NCBI GenBank assembly: GCA_015066865.1
Contig: SVNQ01000002.1
Coordinates: forward strand, 1 to 64,000
Direction of reading: 5' to 3'
Source: Ruminococcus sp.
Lineage (GTDB): Bacteria > Bacillota > Clostridia > Oscillospirales > Ruminococcaceae
DNA: 64,000 nt
Positions 8,883 through 20,343 of the stretch are shown here, piece by piece. The number at the start of each line of letters is the position of its first letter. Position 1 is the first letter of the stretch. The position numbers and the translations under genes are program-made. Below the pieces are notes generated by a model. It saw nothing but the letters and a program-made list of their open reading frames with translations, did not search any database and was not told the DNA's origin.

Positions 8883-9653
8883 TTAATCCCTCCTGTTCTT
8901 TTCGTATATCAGCCGCAGACCCTGCAGCAGAAGTTCATCATTGAGTTGAATTTCGTGGAAGCAATGGGGAACAACAGCGTGCGCAAGCCCCCCCGTTGCC
9001 ACAATTTTGGTTTCGTAGCCGAGTTCCTCCCAGATGCGGTCGATCATGCCGTCAAGCATCGCCGCCGAGCCGTACAGTACGCCGCTTCGCATGCAGTCCA
9101 CGGTGTTTTTTCCAATGACTGTATCCGGCACGCTCAAACCGATTTTTGGGAGCTGTGCCGTTCCGGAAACCAAAGAATCCAGTGAGATCCTTGCTCCCGG
9201 CATGATGATCGTCCCCACATATGCGCCATCCCTTGCCACCACGGAAAATGTTGTGGCAGTTCCCATATCTATCACGATCACGGGTGCGCCGTATTGCTCC
9301 AGCGCCGCCGCTGCATCAACAATCAGGTCACTGCCGACAGCCGCAGGATTGTCCATGCGGAGCGTCAGTCCTGTTTCGATTTCCGTACTGACTACCATGA
9401 CATCCATATCCGTAAGTTTGGCAAGCGCCCGTTTCAGTACGGGAACAAGGGGCGGTACTACGGAAGAAATAATGCCGCCCTCCAGCTGTTTCAGAGAAAT
9501 ACTGTGAAGTTCCAGCACATTGCGGAATGCAATGGCATACTCCAGTTCTGTTTTCCGCAGATCGGTCTCCATGCGCTCCGTAAACAGAACGGTTTCTTGT
9601 TCGATGCATCCAAGCACAATGTTGGTGTTGCCCATGTCTATGGCAAGAATCAT
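8883..9653 (-). CDS. coaX: Type III pantothenate kinase (downstream copy)
   Basis: Phosphorylates pantothenate, the first committed step of CoA synthesis. 256 residues, normal for CoaX. Motifs seen: phosphate-binding DMGNTN at residues 6-11, the GSDLIVDAAAA segment with the catalytic-base Asp near 107, adenosine-binding DMGTATTFSV near 128, and ATGGLAHAV near 218. The ATG overlaps the stop of the second coaX (ATGA, 9650-9653), which suggests translational coupling. This copy keeps the conserved glycine pair in ATGGLA that the neighbouring copy has changed, so it is the safer candidate for the standard enzyme. Confidence 0.93.
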   Translation of the reverse strand: MILAIDMGNTNIVLGCIEQETVLFTERMETDLRKTELEYAIAFRNVLELHSISLKQLEGGIISSVVPPLVPVLKRALAKLTDMDVMVVSTEIETGLTLRMDNPAAVGSDLIVDAAAALEQYGAPVIVIDMGTATTFSVVARDGAYVGTIIMPGARISLDSLVSGTAQLPKIGLSVPDTVIGKNTVDCMRSGVLYGSAAMLDGMIDRIWEELGYETKIVATGGLAHAVVPHCFHEIQLNDELLLQGLRLIYEKNRRD

Positions 9654-10432
9654 TGTACTTCCCCTCCTTTGTTCATCTCATAAAGGATGCGCAGTCCCTT
9701 TAGCGGCAGCGTGCCGTCAACGGTAATGCTGTGCCTGCAGCAGGGGATGACTGCATTTGCCAAATCACCTGTGGCAGTGAGGGATGTTTCACAGCCCAGT
9801 TCTTTCCAGATACGATCAATCATGCCGTCAATGGCTGCGGCATTCCCGAACAATACGCCGCTGCGCATGGAATCCACGGTGTTTGTCCCAAGCACACGAT
9901 CGGGCTTTGTCAGGCTGATGCTCGGAAGCTGCGCTGTTCCGGAAACAAGAGAATTGAGCGAAACCTGCACGCCCGGCAGAATTGCGCCTCCGATGTAGCA
10001 GCCGTCCTTGTCAATGACGGACAGTGTTGTTGCCGTTCCGAGATCAATGACAATGGCGGGCGTTCCGTATTCGGATACAGCTGCAACCGCCCCTACAATG
10101 AGGTCGGTTCCGACCTGTTCGGGGTGGTCAAGATGGATGGGAAGTCCCGTTTCGATGCTGTTATCCACGGCAAGAATGCGGATATCCGGTGCAATTTTTT
10201 CAATTGCCGAACGCAAAACCGGTACAAGCGGGGGAACGACCGAGGAAATCACAGCGCCTTCAAGCTGTTGGGGCGAAGTGTTCTGCAAATCCAGTACCGC
10301 CTTGAGGATAATGGCGTACTCCAGTTCTGTTTTATGCAGATCCGTCGCCACATGCTCTGTGAATACGATTTCATTTTTGTCAAAGCAGCCCAGTACAAGA
10401 TTGGAGTTGCCAATATCTATCGCAAGAATCAT
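9650..10432 (-). CDS. coaX: Type III pantothenate kinase (upstream tandem copy)
   Basis: 260 residues, collinear with the adjacent coaX and clearly homologous along its whole length (shared blocks include SSVVPPLVPVL, ETGL, SLVSGTAQLP and DGMIDRIW). Phosphate loop DIGNSN replaces DMGNTN, and the usually conserved ATGGLA reads ATGDLA here; the catalytic Asp in GTDLIV and the DLGTATTLSV motif remain. It may be a second working enzyme, a subunit of a heterodimer with its neighbour, or a copy with shifted properties. The order S component, coaX, coaX, coaBC indicates one CoA operon. Confidence 0.9.
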   Translation of the reverse strand: MILAIDIGNSNLVLGCFDKNEIVFTEHVATDLHKTELEYAIILKAVLDLQNTSPQQLEGAVISSVVPPLVPVLRSAIEKIAPDIRILAVDNSIETGLPIHLDHPEQVGTDLIVGAVAAVSEYGTPAIVIDLGTATTLSVIDKDGCYIGGAILPGVQVSLNSLVSGTAQLPSISLTKPDRVLGTNTVDSMRSGVLFGNAAAIDGMIDRIWKELGCETSLTATGDLANAVIPCCRHSITVDGTLPLKGLRILYEMNKGGEVQ

Positions 10433-10502
10433 GGGATTTTCCTTTCATCTGGATGGAAAGGGCTCACGCCATACGGCAGAGCCCCCATTTCCGTTATTGG
10501 AT

Positions 10503-11156
10503 TTATGCTTTTCTTTCGATGTACAGCGGTTTCAGCTTCCGCAGGATCGGACAGATCGCAGCGGTGATCAGGCAGGCAACAATTGCCTCCGGAACGCCAT
10601 TCATGCCGATGATGGTCATAATTGCGGAATACAGCGTGCTGTAATTCTTTCCCGTAGCCGCCGCATAGGATTCACCGAACAGGAAATAGATGCCGTTCAT
10701 AACAAGAATCGTATTGGTCAGGGAACCTGCAAGTCCGCCTGCAAGATAAGCGGGCGCTTTCTTGCCCTTGGTCAGCTTGTAGACCAGGAGGAATACATAG
10801 TATGCCGCAACGCCGATGAGGATTCTCGGTACAAAGCAGATCGTCAGGCTCTTGAGGGATGCAAGAAATGCATTGTCACCCATGCCTGCGGAATAGAACG
10901 GGGAAAATACGAATGCCGTCGGTCCGCCCTTGAATGTGTTGTTCATCAGACTCGTCACGCCGAACATACAGCCAAGGAATGCGCCCTTCTTCGGACCTAA
11001 ATAGATCGCCCCGATGATTACCGGAATGTGGATGGTCGTGGCATTGATCACGCCCAGCGGAATATAGCCCAGATACGGTACAAACGCCAGCACAAAGATG
11101 ATTGCCGTAAACATTGCCGTTAATACAAAATCTTTCGTCTTTTCTGTTGTGTTCAT
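10503..11156 (-). CDS. ECF transporter S component, probably for pantothenate
   Basis: 217 residues with about six membrane helices (first at 10-30, last ending near 205) and a short basic N-terminus, as in energy-coupling-factor S components. The loop GPKKGAFLGCMFGVTSLMNN after helix 2 fits this family. S components bind the vitamin and use a shared EcfAAT module encoded elsewhere. Substrate is inferred from position: it is the first gene of the operon with two pantothenate kinases and coaBC, which points to a PanT-like role. Riboflavin or another vitamin cannot be excluded from sequence alone. Confidence 0.8.
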   Translation of the reverse strand: MNTTEKTKDFVLTAMFTAIIFVLAFVPYLGYIPLGVINATTIHIPVIIGAIYLGPKKGAFLGCMFGVTSLMNNTFKGGPTAFVFSPFYSAGMGDNAFLASLKSLTICFVPRILIGVAAYYVFLLVYKLTKGKKAPAYLAGGLAGSLTNTILVMNGIYFLFGESYAAATGKNYSTLYSAIMTIIGMNGVPEAIVACLITAAICPILRKLKPLYIERKA

Positions 11157-11232
11157 AAAACCAACCCCTTATTATCTTTCTTTGTCATGTTAGTACACTG
11201 AAACTGTAAATCGTTACAATGCTGCTGTTTCT

Positions 11233-11261
11233 ATTATAACATGAAATCAAGCGGATGTCCA
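11233..11261 (-). promoter_or_regulatory. Sigma-A promoter of the CoA operon
   Basis: Minus strand: -35 TGGACA (11256-11261), 17-bp spacer, -10 TATAAT (11233-11238). A palindrome TGCGATTTCGCA (11270-11281) sits 8 bp upstream of the -35 and could be an operator. Confidence 0.75.
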
Positions 11262-11281
11262 GTGTTTTTTGCGATTTCGCA

Positions 11282-11628
11282 TGGGAATCAATAATATGGC
11301 TTATCGGAGCCGCCCCGAAAGTCAATGATTCGCTCAGTATATATTATAAAGGTATAGCACCCCGATCATATGTCAATCAGCGGGCATTGTGAAGTCAAGA
11401 GAAATGTCGTGTACGCCAAAAAAATACAATCACTTGTTAATATAAAATTTGTATTTTGTCTAACATGTACAAATATTTTCGCCCCTTTCAGTTAAAAGAA
11501 TTAACAAATATAATGATAGCAACCGCAATTTTATTTATTTTTTTCTAAATTATTACTTTCAGTAAACAAAGTATGAACTTTTAGTGATTATTTCTAAAAA
11601 AAAACGTGGGATTTATGTAAAAATACAG
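11282..11628. other. AT-rich intergenic region between the CoA operon and the pilus operon
   Basis: About 350 bp between divergent units. No open reading frame with a ribosome site, no recognised RNA. It holds a GAATCA/TGATTC inverted pair (11285-11330) around a GC-rich core and then strongly AT-rich sequence leading to the pilC promoter. Confidence 0.5.
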
Positions 11629-11657
11629 TTGCAATTTTAAAAAGCAAATGGTATAAT
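11629..11657 (+). promoter_or_regulatory. Sigma-A promoter of the pilus assembly operon
   Basis: -35 TTGCAA (11629-11634), 17-bp spacer, -10 TATAAT (11652-11657). Leader of about 63 nt to the pilC ATG, which has a GGAGGTGG site. Confidence 0.8.
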
Positions 11658-11726
11658 TATGATACTGGAGTATTATGCTGTAATATACTCACTAATACTA
11701 ACACGAAAATCATTGGAGGTGGTCGA

Positions 11727-12923
11727 ATGAAGAGTTTTTCCTACGTTGCGAAAACTGCCGCTGACAAGCAGGTGAAAGGCACGATCAACGCAGAAGATGA
11801 GAGAGAATTCAGCGCAAAGCTCAGAGAAAAGGGCTTAACTCTTATCAGTTACGAGGAAAAAGAAATCGGCGCAAAAAAAACAACGAAGAAGTTCAAGACC
11901 AAGGAGCTGGCGTTTAACTGCCGTCAGTTGGCAGCGATGCTGACATCCGGCCTTACGCTGGTAAAGTCTCTGGACATTCTGAGTAAGGAACAGCCAAATG
12001 AAACATCAAGAGCGATTTGGCAGAGCGTTTATGAGAACGTTCAGAAGGGTGAATCCTTCTCATCGTCGTTGGAAATGTACAAGGGCGTATTTCCCGAATT
12101 TCTGATTTCCATGGTAGCGGCAGGTGAGTCGAGTGGTTCTCTGGATGTTATTATGCAGAGAATGTCCGACCATTACGCAAAGGAAAACAAGATGAACAAT
12201 ACGATCAAGGGTGCTTTGACATACCCGATCATCCTGTTGATCCTCTGTATTGCCATTGTTATCGGTATGTTTACATTCATTATGCCGACATTCGCAAACC
12301 TGTTTGAGGATCCCAATGATATGCCGCCTCTGACAAGAGTTATGATGGGCTTCAGTGATTCTCTGGTTAATTTCTGGTTTATCTATGTGGCTGTTGTTGT
12401 GGCTATTGTTGTCGGAGCAATCTATGCACTGAAGATTCCGAGCACCAGACTGAAGTGGGATAAGTTCATTATCAAGGGCCCGGCATTCGGTCCTCTGGTA
12501 GTAAAGATCTACACAGCACGTTTTGCAAGAACACTGTCTTCTCTGTATTCCAGTGGTATCCCGATGGTAGAGTGTCTGCAGAGATCCTCCTCCATTCTGG
12601 GCAACAGATACATAGATCAGTGCTTTGTAAATGTAATTGATGAAGTAAAACAGGGTGAAACGCTTTCTGCTTCCATTCAGAGAACAGAAATCTTTGACTC
12701 CATGTTCTGCTCCATTATTTATGTCGGTGAGGAGTCCGGTGCGCTGGATACCATCCTTACCAAAACTTCCGATTACTATGATGAAGAAGCAGACTCTGCA
12801 GTAAGCCGTCTGGTAAGCCTGCTTGAGCCGCTTATGATCATTATCATGGGTATTGCAGTAGGTCTGGTAGTTGCAGCTGTACTGCCTGCTATGTACGACT
12901 CCTTCGACGCTATCGCAGCGTAA
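11727..12923 (+). CDS. pilC: Type IV pilus inner-membrane platform protein
   Basis: The polytopic platform that sits under the growing pilus and couples to the PilB and PilT motors. 398 residues, the usual PilC/GspF length. Two T2SSF repeats are visible, each beginning with a FARTLSS- or FNCRQLAAMLTSG-like helix (residues 70-190 and 270-390), with three membrane helices near 168-190, 215-237 and 370-392. The conserved GE(S/E)SG motif occurs twice (AAGESSGSLD and VGEESGALD). First gene of the operon pilC-pilMN-pilO-pilX-like-prepilin-prepilin. Confidence 0.93.
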   Translation: MKSFSYVAKTAADKQVKGTINAEDEREFSAKLREKGLTLISYEEKEIGAKKTTKKFKTKELAFNCRQLAAMLTSGLTLVKSLDILSKEQPNETSRAIWQSVYENVQKGESFSSSLEMYKGVFPEFLISMVAAGESSGSLDVIMQRMSDHYAKENKMNNTIKGALTYPIILLILCIAIVIGMFTFIMPTFANLFEDPNDMPPLTRVMMGFSDSLVNFWFIYVAVVVAIVVGAIYALKIPSTRLKWDKFIIKGPAFGPLVVKIYTARFARTLSSLYSSGIPMVECLQRSSSILGNRYIDQCFVNVIDEVKQGETLSASIQRTEIFDSMFCSIIYVGEESGALDTILTKTSDYYDEEADSAVSRLVSLLEPLMIIIMGIAVGLVVAAVLPAMYDSFDAIAA

Positions 12924-12951
12924 ACTTAACAAACGAGAGGTGGAAAAGTAA

Positions 12952-14637
12952 ATGCTTTCATTTGATATTACCGACAGAAATATACGAATTATTAGAGGTA
13001 CAGAGAGCAACGGCAAGATTAAGATCAGTGCTGCTGCAACTCTGAATCTGGACGAGGCAATTATTGTTAACGGTTATGTAAACGACATCAACCGTGTAGC
13101 AATGATGCTCAATAACGTCCTCAAGCAGAATAACATGCCTGATAAGGAGGTAATCGTAAGTATCTCCTCCAACCAGACAGTCTTTAAGGAACTGCTGATT
13201 CCTCCGACGACGAAGGAAAGCGAGTTCATGAAGAATGTTCGTCATGAGCTGCAGATGCAGATCAATATTGACGATTCCTATTCCGTAGGTTACCTGATCG
13301 TGGGTGAGCCTGAGGAAACAGAAACCGGCGAGAGAATGCAGAAGATCCTCGCAACAGCTTGTCCGTATGACGTAGTAGATTGCTACAAGCGTATTTTCCA
13401 TATGCTGGGTCTCAACCTCAAATCCATCATGATCGGATGTAATGCGATCACAAAGGTGCTTCTGGCTGACGTAAAGGTTAAGAGCCTGATGCCTCTGCTG
13501 GCTGTACAGATCGACAGCAACTTCATCAGCTTGAACCTGTATGAGAACAACCAGCTGTCCTTCTCCCGTTTCGCATCCATCGACCCCGATGACTATGATG
13601 ATCCCGATGACTATGTATTCGAAGCAGTTAACGAGAACATCTATCGTATGCTGCAGTTTGCAAGAAGCCGCGGCAGCGAATCCATTGATAACGTAGTATT
13701 CTACGGTGACATCACCGTATCTCCCAATCTCTACAACCGTTTGGTTGATGAGATGGCAGAAAATGACATTTCCGTAAGCCAGCTGAACGTACCGCCGCAG
13801 ATCCACGGTTACCAGAATCTGGAATTCTCCGTATATGCAAATGCTGTTGGCGCAATGTTCAAGCGTAATAAGATTACAGAGCATGTAAACCTCCTTGAAA
13901 CTGAGGGTGCTGTAAGCAGCATGATCAAGAAGAGCAAGGATGGTAAGGGCGGCGGAGCATTGCTGGTTGTTGCACTCCTCGTCAGCCTGGTAGCAGTACT
14001 CGGTACATACGGCGTATTGGCAATTGCAGATGCTAAGGTAAAGAGCGATACTGTAAAGCTTCAGGCTCAGATCGACAGTCCCGAAACCGCTGCGAAGCGT
14101 CAGCAGTATCAAGATCTTCTGGCTCTGCGTGAGCGTGTGAATACTTATTCTGCATTGATCAAAAATACAAGTGATGCATTCAAAACACAGCCTGTTCTGA
14201 CGCGTGAGTGTTTCAATGCAGTGGACGAAGCACTTGCTACCGTAGTAACTGATGTTGGTACAATTACAAAGGCAAAGATTGGTACATTCACATTTGAAGA
14301 AGGTCAGGTTTCAATTCCGATCGAGTTTGAAACAACAGATGCACTTTCTCAGAAGTATCCTGCAGCATTGGTAAAGTATCTGTATGATAAGTATGGCAAT
14401 AAGCTTTTCACAAATGTTGAGTACGTTGGTTATACTGTGGATCCCGTGGAAGAAGAAGAAGAAGAAGGTGCAGGCGGCGGTGCGGAACCCGGTGTTGAGC
14501 CCGGAGTATCTATATTGCCTTCTAATCCGGATGATGAGCTTAAGAAGGTTGAGTTTGACCTGATCCTCAGACTGAAGCAGAATTATGCACCTGATCTTAC
14601 AGTACAGGAACAGGAAACCACTGAGGCAGCACAGTAA
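12952..14637 (+). CDS. PilM-PilN fusion, type IV pilus alignment protein
   Basis: 561 residues combining two proteins that are usually separate. Residues 1-310 resemble PilM, the actin-like cytoplasmic ring protein (start MLSFDITDRNIRII, internal LLAVQIDSNFISLNLYENN and DNVVFYGD segments). Residues about 311-317 read VNLLETE, like the INLLP motif by which a free PilN tail docks on PilM. A single membrane helix follows (about 334-358), then a periplasm-facing coiled-coil and an alpha/beta domain like PilN. The C-terminus has an EEEEEE run and a Gly/Pro linker (about 500-520). The fusion would hold the PilM-PilN contact together permanently. Located between pilC and pilO. Confidence 0.82.
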   Translation: MLSFDITDRNIRIIRGTESNGKIKISAAATLNLDEAIIVNGYVNDINRVAMMLNNVLKQNNMPDKEVIVSISSNQTVFKELLIPPTTKESEFMKNVRHELQMQINIDDSYSVGYLIVGEPEETETGERMQKILATACPYDVVDCYKRIFHMLGLNLKSIMIGCNAITKVLLADVKVKSLMPLLAVQIDSNFISLNLYENNQLSFSRFASIDPDDYDDPDDYVFEAVNENIYRMLQFARSRGSESIDNVVFYGDITVSPNLYNRLVDEMAENDISVSQLNVPPQIHGYQNLEFSVYANAVGAMFKRNKITEHVNLLETEGAVSSMIKKSKDGKGGGALLVVALLVSLVAVLGTYGVLAIADAKVKSDTVKLQAQIDSPETAAKRQQYQDLLALRERVNTYSALIKNTSDAFKTQPVLTRECFNAVDEALATVVTDVGTITKAKIGTFTFEEGQVSIPIEFETTDALSQKYPAALVKYLYDKYGNKLFTNVEYVGYTVDPVEEEEEEGAGGGAEPGVEPGVSILPSNPDDELKKVEFDLILRLKQNYAPDLTVQEQETTEAAQ

Positions 14638-14653
14638 AGGAGGATGATGAAAG

Positions 14654-15448
14654 ATGAAAATGGAAATGACTTATAGAGATAAGCTGGTTCTGATTGTCGT
14701 TGCAATTATCGTCATCTTGGTTGGTGGTTTCTTTGCACTGATTAAACCCAAGTATACCAAATTGAAAGATAGCAATGCAGCTTTTGAAACGGTACTTGCT
14801 GAATGGAAGGTAATTGAAGCAGAGATCAATGCAATCCCTGAACTCAAGTCTGCAATTAACAAAACTTACGGGGATGCTAAAAACATTGGAGAGATTTTCA
14901 TAAACAGTGCATTCAAAACAGCAAACCAGAACTATGGCGGCGAAAAGACAGCCTATGAGCTGGATCAGTACCTGCAGCCTGCGGTTGACGAAAGTAATAT
15001 TCAGATTAAAACATTGGATATGGCTGGTACAAATGTCAGAAGAATTGAGTACTTCTATCACATGCCGAATGTTCTGACCTATTCTCTGCTGGAAGCAGCT
15101 GACGTTAATGGCGATTATGCAGCAGAGGTTGCAGAGGTAATGAAGGAAAACACAGTGCTTTCTGCTCGTCAAACAGCTGACGTGCTGACTTTCCCGGTAA
15201 CTATGACAGCAGTAGGTACAAAGGAAAATCTGATGACTTTCCTTGATAAGATTGCTGATGACAAGAATGCAATTCTTGTTGAAGCTGTGGATATTGCAGA
15301 TTACAAGTTCTATGGCGGTCTTGAACTGGATGAAGACACACAGGAGCCGATTACCGAAGATACAGAGGGCATTGGTACATCTGAAATGGAAATCACAGTT
15401 TCCTTCTTCAATGCAAAGAACATTGACGAACCGAAACTTGGCGCTTAA
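14654..15448 (+). CDS. pilO: PilO-like type IV pilus alignment protein
   Basis: 264 residues: short cytoplasmic N-terminus, one membrane helix (residues 9-28, LVLIVVAIIVILVGGFFAL), a coiled-coil (30-75) and a ferredoxin-like C-terminal part with a TADVLTFPVTMTAVGTKENLMTFLDKI stretch typical of PilO. It pairs with PilN to form the alignment subcomplex between motor and fibre. The AAAGGAGG site overlaps the end of the pilMN gene and sits 9 bp before the chosen ATG. Confidence 0.8.
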   Translation: MKMEMTYRDKLVLIVVAIIVILVGGFFALIKPKYTKLKDSNAAFETVLAEWKVIEAEINAIPELKSAINKTYGDAKNIGEIFINSAFKTANQNYGGEKTAYELDQYLQPAVDESNIQIKTLDMAGTNVRRIEYFYHMPNVLTYSLLEAADVNGDYAAEVAEVMKENTVLSARQTADVLTFPVTMTAVGTKENLMTFLDKIADDKNAILVEAVDIADYKFYGGLELDEDTQEPITEDTEGIGTSEMEITVSFFNAKNIDEPKLGA

Positions 15449-15497
15449 AAAGGAAGTGACTTAAAAGTAAAACTTCATCGGAAAGGTGGTAAGGAAG

Positions 15498-17927
<2,430 letters not shown>

Positions 17928-17945
17928 TGAGAGGAGTGCTGAACT

Positions 17946-18422
17946 ATGAAATTCAAATCAAAAAAAGTTAAAGGCATGACTCTGATTGAAGTTATCATTG
18001 CACTGCTGATTTTCACACTGCTCGCATCATTGATGGTGCAGGTGGGTTCGGTAACCAAGTCATTAATGATGAATACCAACCATCTGAATAACAAGAGAAG
18101 TGTGGAAGCTCCGGTAGCTGCTGTACAGGATGTCGATGAACTGACGGAGGTTGCTGCAATTCTTCCTGAAAAGAAGGATGAGGCAGGCAATGTGATTGAG
18201 TACGATAAGGGTGATCCGGTGAGATTGACAATTTCAATGACCGGCTACACAAGCCATGTGGATACATTGAAGTACTCTACAGAGGGCATAGCAGATGCTT
18301 CCGATAAGAATTGTGATACTTCTGCTCATATGAATGGTCATCTGGAATTTTATGTAATTCAGGACACGCCGCCTGCTGCACCTCCGGCAGTACCGCCTGC
18401 AGTACCGCCTGCAGGACCGTAA
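17946..18422 (+). CDS. Type IV prepilin-like protein, minor pilin
   Basis: 158 residues. Prepilin signal KSKKVKG with cleavage before MTLIEV (Glu at mature position 5), then a hydrophobic helix (IIALLIFTLLASLMVQVG). The short globular domain ends with FYVIQD followed by a proline-rich tail made of PPAVPPAVPPAGP. Probably a minor pilin of the PilV/GspI class that helps start the fibre. Ribosome site GAGAGGAG. The gene sits 18 bp after the PilX-like gene. Confidence 0.85.
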   Translation: MKFKSKKVKGMTLIEVIIALLIFTLLASLMVQVGSVTKSLMMNTNHLNNKRSVEAPVAAVQDVDELTEVAAILPEKKDEAGNVIEYDKGDPVRLTISMTGYTSHVDTLKYSTEGIADASDKNCDTSAHMNGHLEFYVIQDTPPAAPPAVPPAVPPAGP

Positions 18423-18436
18423 GGAGGAGGATTGCG

Positions 18437-19357
18437 ATGAAAAAGACGAAAGTGAAAGGCTTTACCCTGACAGAATTGCTCGTTGTAATTGCAATCTTCG
18501 GTATCATTATGGCAGGTGCGCTTCAGCTGATCGCACCGGTTACCAAAATGATGGTGCAGGCAGATGTGCACGAGGGCGGTAATGCGGCAGTTTCAAGCAT
18601 TGCAAGCTTACTCAGAACACAGCTTTCACCGGTGGAATATCTGCAGGTAAATAATGCAGCTATGAATGAAGCCGGCCGAGAAGCCGCAGTAGAGAAGTTC
18701 GTTGATGACTACTATAACGGTATCATCAAGAATGGTTCTACAGTTACTGCACCCAGCTATGGTAAGGGAAAAGTACATGTTCTGCAAATTGACAACAGCC
18801 AGAATGGCAAAATCAGCACGTGGATCTATGACGTAACCTTTGATCCGGCAGCAAGTGCAATTACCGGCTCTCCTGTTTACACAGAGTTTGCGGTAAATAA
18901 GGCATATTATGATTCCTATTCCTTTGAGGTAAAGCTCGGAACATATGACACGATTGCAAAATTCGATGAAAAGGTCGAACTGATCAGCGAAGCGCAAAAG
19001 GTCATGATGAACCTCAATTCCAGAGAAACTGCTTTTACAATCAAGGCAAGCACAAGAAGAAACAATACCGACTATTCCTTCCTGACAACTTCTACAATGT
19101 CACTTGTAAACCTTTACAATCGTATCGGTGGTCCCGGAACTGCGGTTACAGGTGTCTATTATGTAGTAGATAAGCAGTCAGCGGGCGGTACTCTTGTGGA
19201 TGCAATTGTTGACAGAGCAGATCCGTTGCTGACCAATTACACGAAGATCAGTTCCGGCATTCAGGTTGATCTGTCTGCATTGGACGCAAACGGCAAGGTC
19301 AATGACACAGGCTATACATTCATTTATAGCTATGGTGCTGAAATTGACACACAGTAA
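18437..19357 (+). CDS. Type IV prepilin-like protein, minor pilin (GspJ/PilW-like)
   Basis: 306 residues. Prepilin signal KKTKVKG with cleavage before FTLTELLVVIAIFG, followed by the N-terminal helix. The C-terminal globular domain is larger than in a major pilin, which fits PilW/GspJ-type minor pilins. Last gene of the pilus operon, ending just before the terminator at 19375. Strong AAGGAGGAGG ribosome site. Confidence 0.85.
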   Translation: MKKTKVKGFTLTELLVVIAIFGIIMAGALQLIAPVTKMMVQADVHEGGNAAVSSIASLLRTQLSPVEYLQVNNAAMNEAGREAAVEKFVDDYYNGIIKNGSTVTAPSYGKGKVHVLQIDNSQNGKISTWIYDVTFDPAASAITGSPVYTEFAVNKAYYDSYSFEVKLGTYDTIAKFDEKVELISEAQKVMMNLNSRETAFTIKASTRRNNTDYSFLTTSTMSLVNLYNRIGGPGTAVTGVYYVVDKQSAGGTLVDAIVDRADPLLTNYTKISSGIQVDLSALDANGKVNDTGYTFIYSYGAEIDTQ

Positions 19358-19374
19358 AAATTGAAATACAAAAA

Positions 19375-19412
19375 CGGCAGTCGGAAGGATTGCTCCCCCG
19401 ACTGCCGAATTT
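19375..19412. terminator. Bidirectional terminator between the pilus operon and pilD
   Basis: Stem CGGCAGTCGG (19375-19384) with CCGACTGCCG (19398-19407), flanked by A-rich sequence on the left and T-rich sequence on the right. Confidence 0.85.
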
Positions 19413-19425
19413 GTGTAAAACGCAG

Positions 19426-20253
19426 TTAAACTGCGTATGGATCGTATGTAAGCATTGCGATGTACCAATCAATCAGGGAATCACCAAACAGTGTTCCGAT
19501 GAACAAACCAATCGCAAGATAGGGACCGAACGCAAGCTTGGATTCTCCACTGCGGTATTTGTTGATGATTCCGAAGATCGCTGCAATGAGGATTCCGAAA
19601 AACGCAGATGCACATACAGCTTTCCAACCGATCAGCGCTCCGCTGACAGCCATGAGAATTGTGTCGCCCAGCTCTATACCACGGATTCTTTCGCCTGTCT
19701 TTTTGTTCATGTAGATTGCTACGATTTCACCGATGATCAAAAAGGGAAGGCCGATGCAGAAGAAACCAATGATGCGGGATGGCAGAGTTACCGTTTCTGA
19801 TACAAATGCACAGGGAACTGCAAGCAGGAGAATCAGAATGAGAAGACGAAGGTCCATTTCCATTGTGTCGAAATCAATAAAACCGATGCAGATGAGAATG
19901 GAGAAGAACAAACAGTAGATGATGGATTCAATGCTGAAATCAAGCACGGTGAATGTGATGATGTACACAATGCCATTCAGCGCTTCTACAATAGGATAGC
20001 GGGGAGAAATTTTTTCACCGCAGTTATGGCATTTCCCTTTGAGAAAAAGCCAGCTGAAAATTGGCACAAGATCACGTTTCCTGATTTTTGTACCACAGCT
20101 CATGCAATGGGATGAACGCTTGATCAGCGATTCATTGTTCGGCAGTCTGAAAATGACAACATTTAAAAAACTGCCAATACAAATTCCGTAGAAAGCAACG
20201 ATTGGGTAGAACATTATGTAGAAACCAATTTCCATAAATTCGTTGTGAAGCAT
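19426..20253 (-). CDS. pilD: Prepilin peptidase and N-methyltransferase
   Basis: Cleaves prepilin signals and methylates the new N-terminus. 275 residues with about eight membrane helices. The N-terminal methyltransferase domain starts with CIGSFLNVVIFRLP and carries the zinc-binding tetracysteine (CMSCGTKIRKRD ... CHNCGEKISPRYP, residues about 49-85). The two catalytic aspartates lie in GFIDFDTMEMD (about 128) and in IELGDTILM (about 196), a variant of the GxGD motif. Start at 20253 chosen for the AAGGAGGG site 8 bp upstream. Oriented against the pilus operon and divergent from pilB. Confidence 0.93.
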   Translation of the reverse strand: MLHNEFMEIGFYIMFYPIVAFYGICIGSFLNVVIFRLPNNESLIKRSSHCMSCGTKIRKRDLVPIFSWLFLKGKCHNCGEKISPRYPIVEALNGIVYIITFTVLDFSIESIIYCLFFSILICIGFIDFDTMEMDLRLLILILLLAVPCAFVSETVTLPSRIIGFFCIGLPFLIIGEIVAIYMNKKTGERIRGIELGDTILMAVSGALIGWKAVCASAFFGILIAAIFGIINKYRSGESKLAFGPYLAIGLFIGTLFGDSLIDWYIAMLTYDPYAV

Positions 20254-20286
20254 AGTGTATGCCCTCCTTAAATCGATTATATATAT

Positions 20287-20315
20287 ATTATATCATAATG
20301 TTTATCATTTTACAA
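20287..20315 (-). promoter_or_regulatory. Sigma-A promoter of pilD
   Basis: Minus strand: -35 TTGTAA (20310-20315), 17-bp spacer, -10 TATAAT (20287-20292). The pilB promoter must lie in the same AT-rich 90-bp gap; a weak plus-strand candidate is TTAAAT (20268-20273) with TATCAT (20291-20296), which would overlap the pilD -10. Confidence 0.7.
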
Positions 20316-20343
20316 GGAAAATTTTAAGTATGGAGGTTATAGT

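Noticed and set aside
9650..9653. Overlap of the two coaX genes taken as a frameshifted single gene
   Set aside because: Both copies are full length with complete motif sets, so this is tandem duplication with ATGA coupling.
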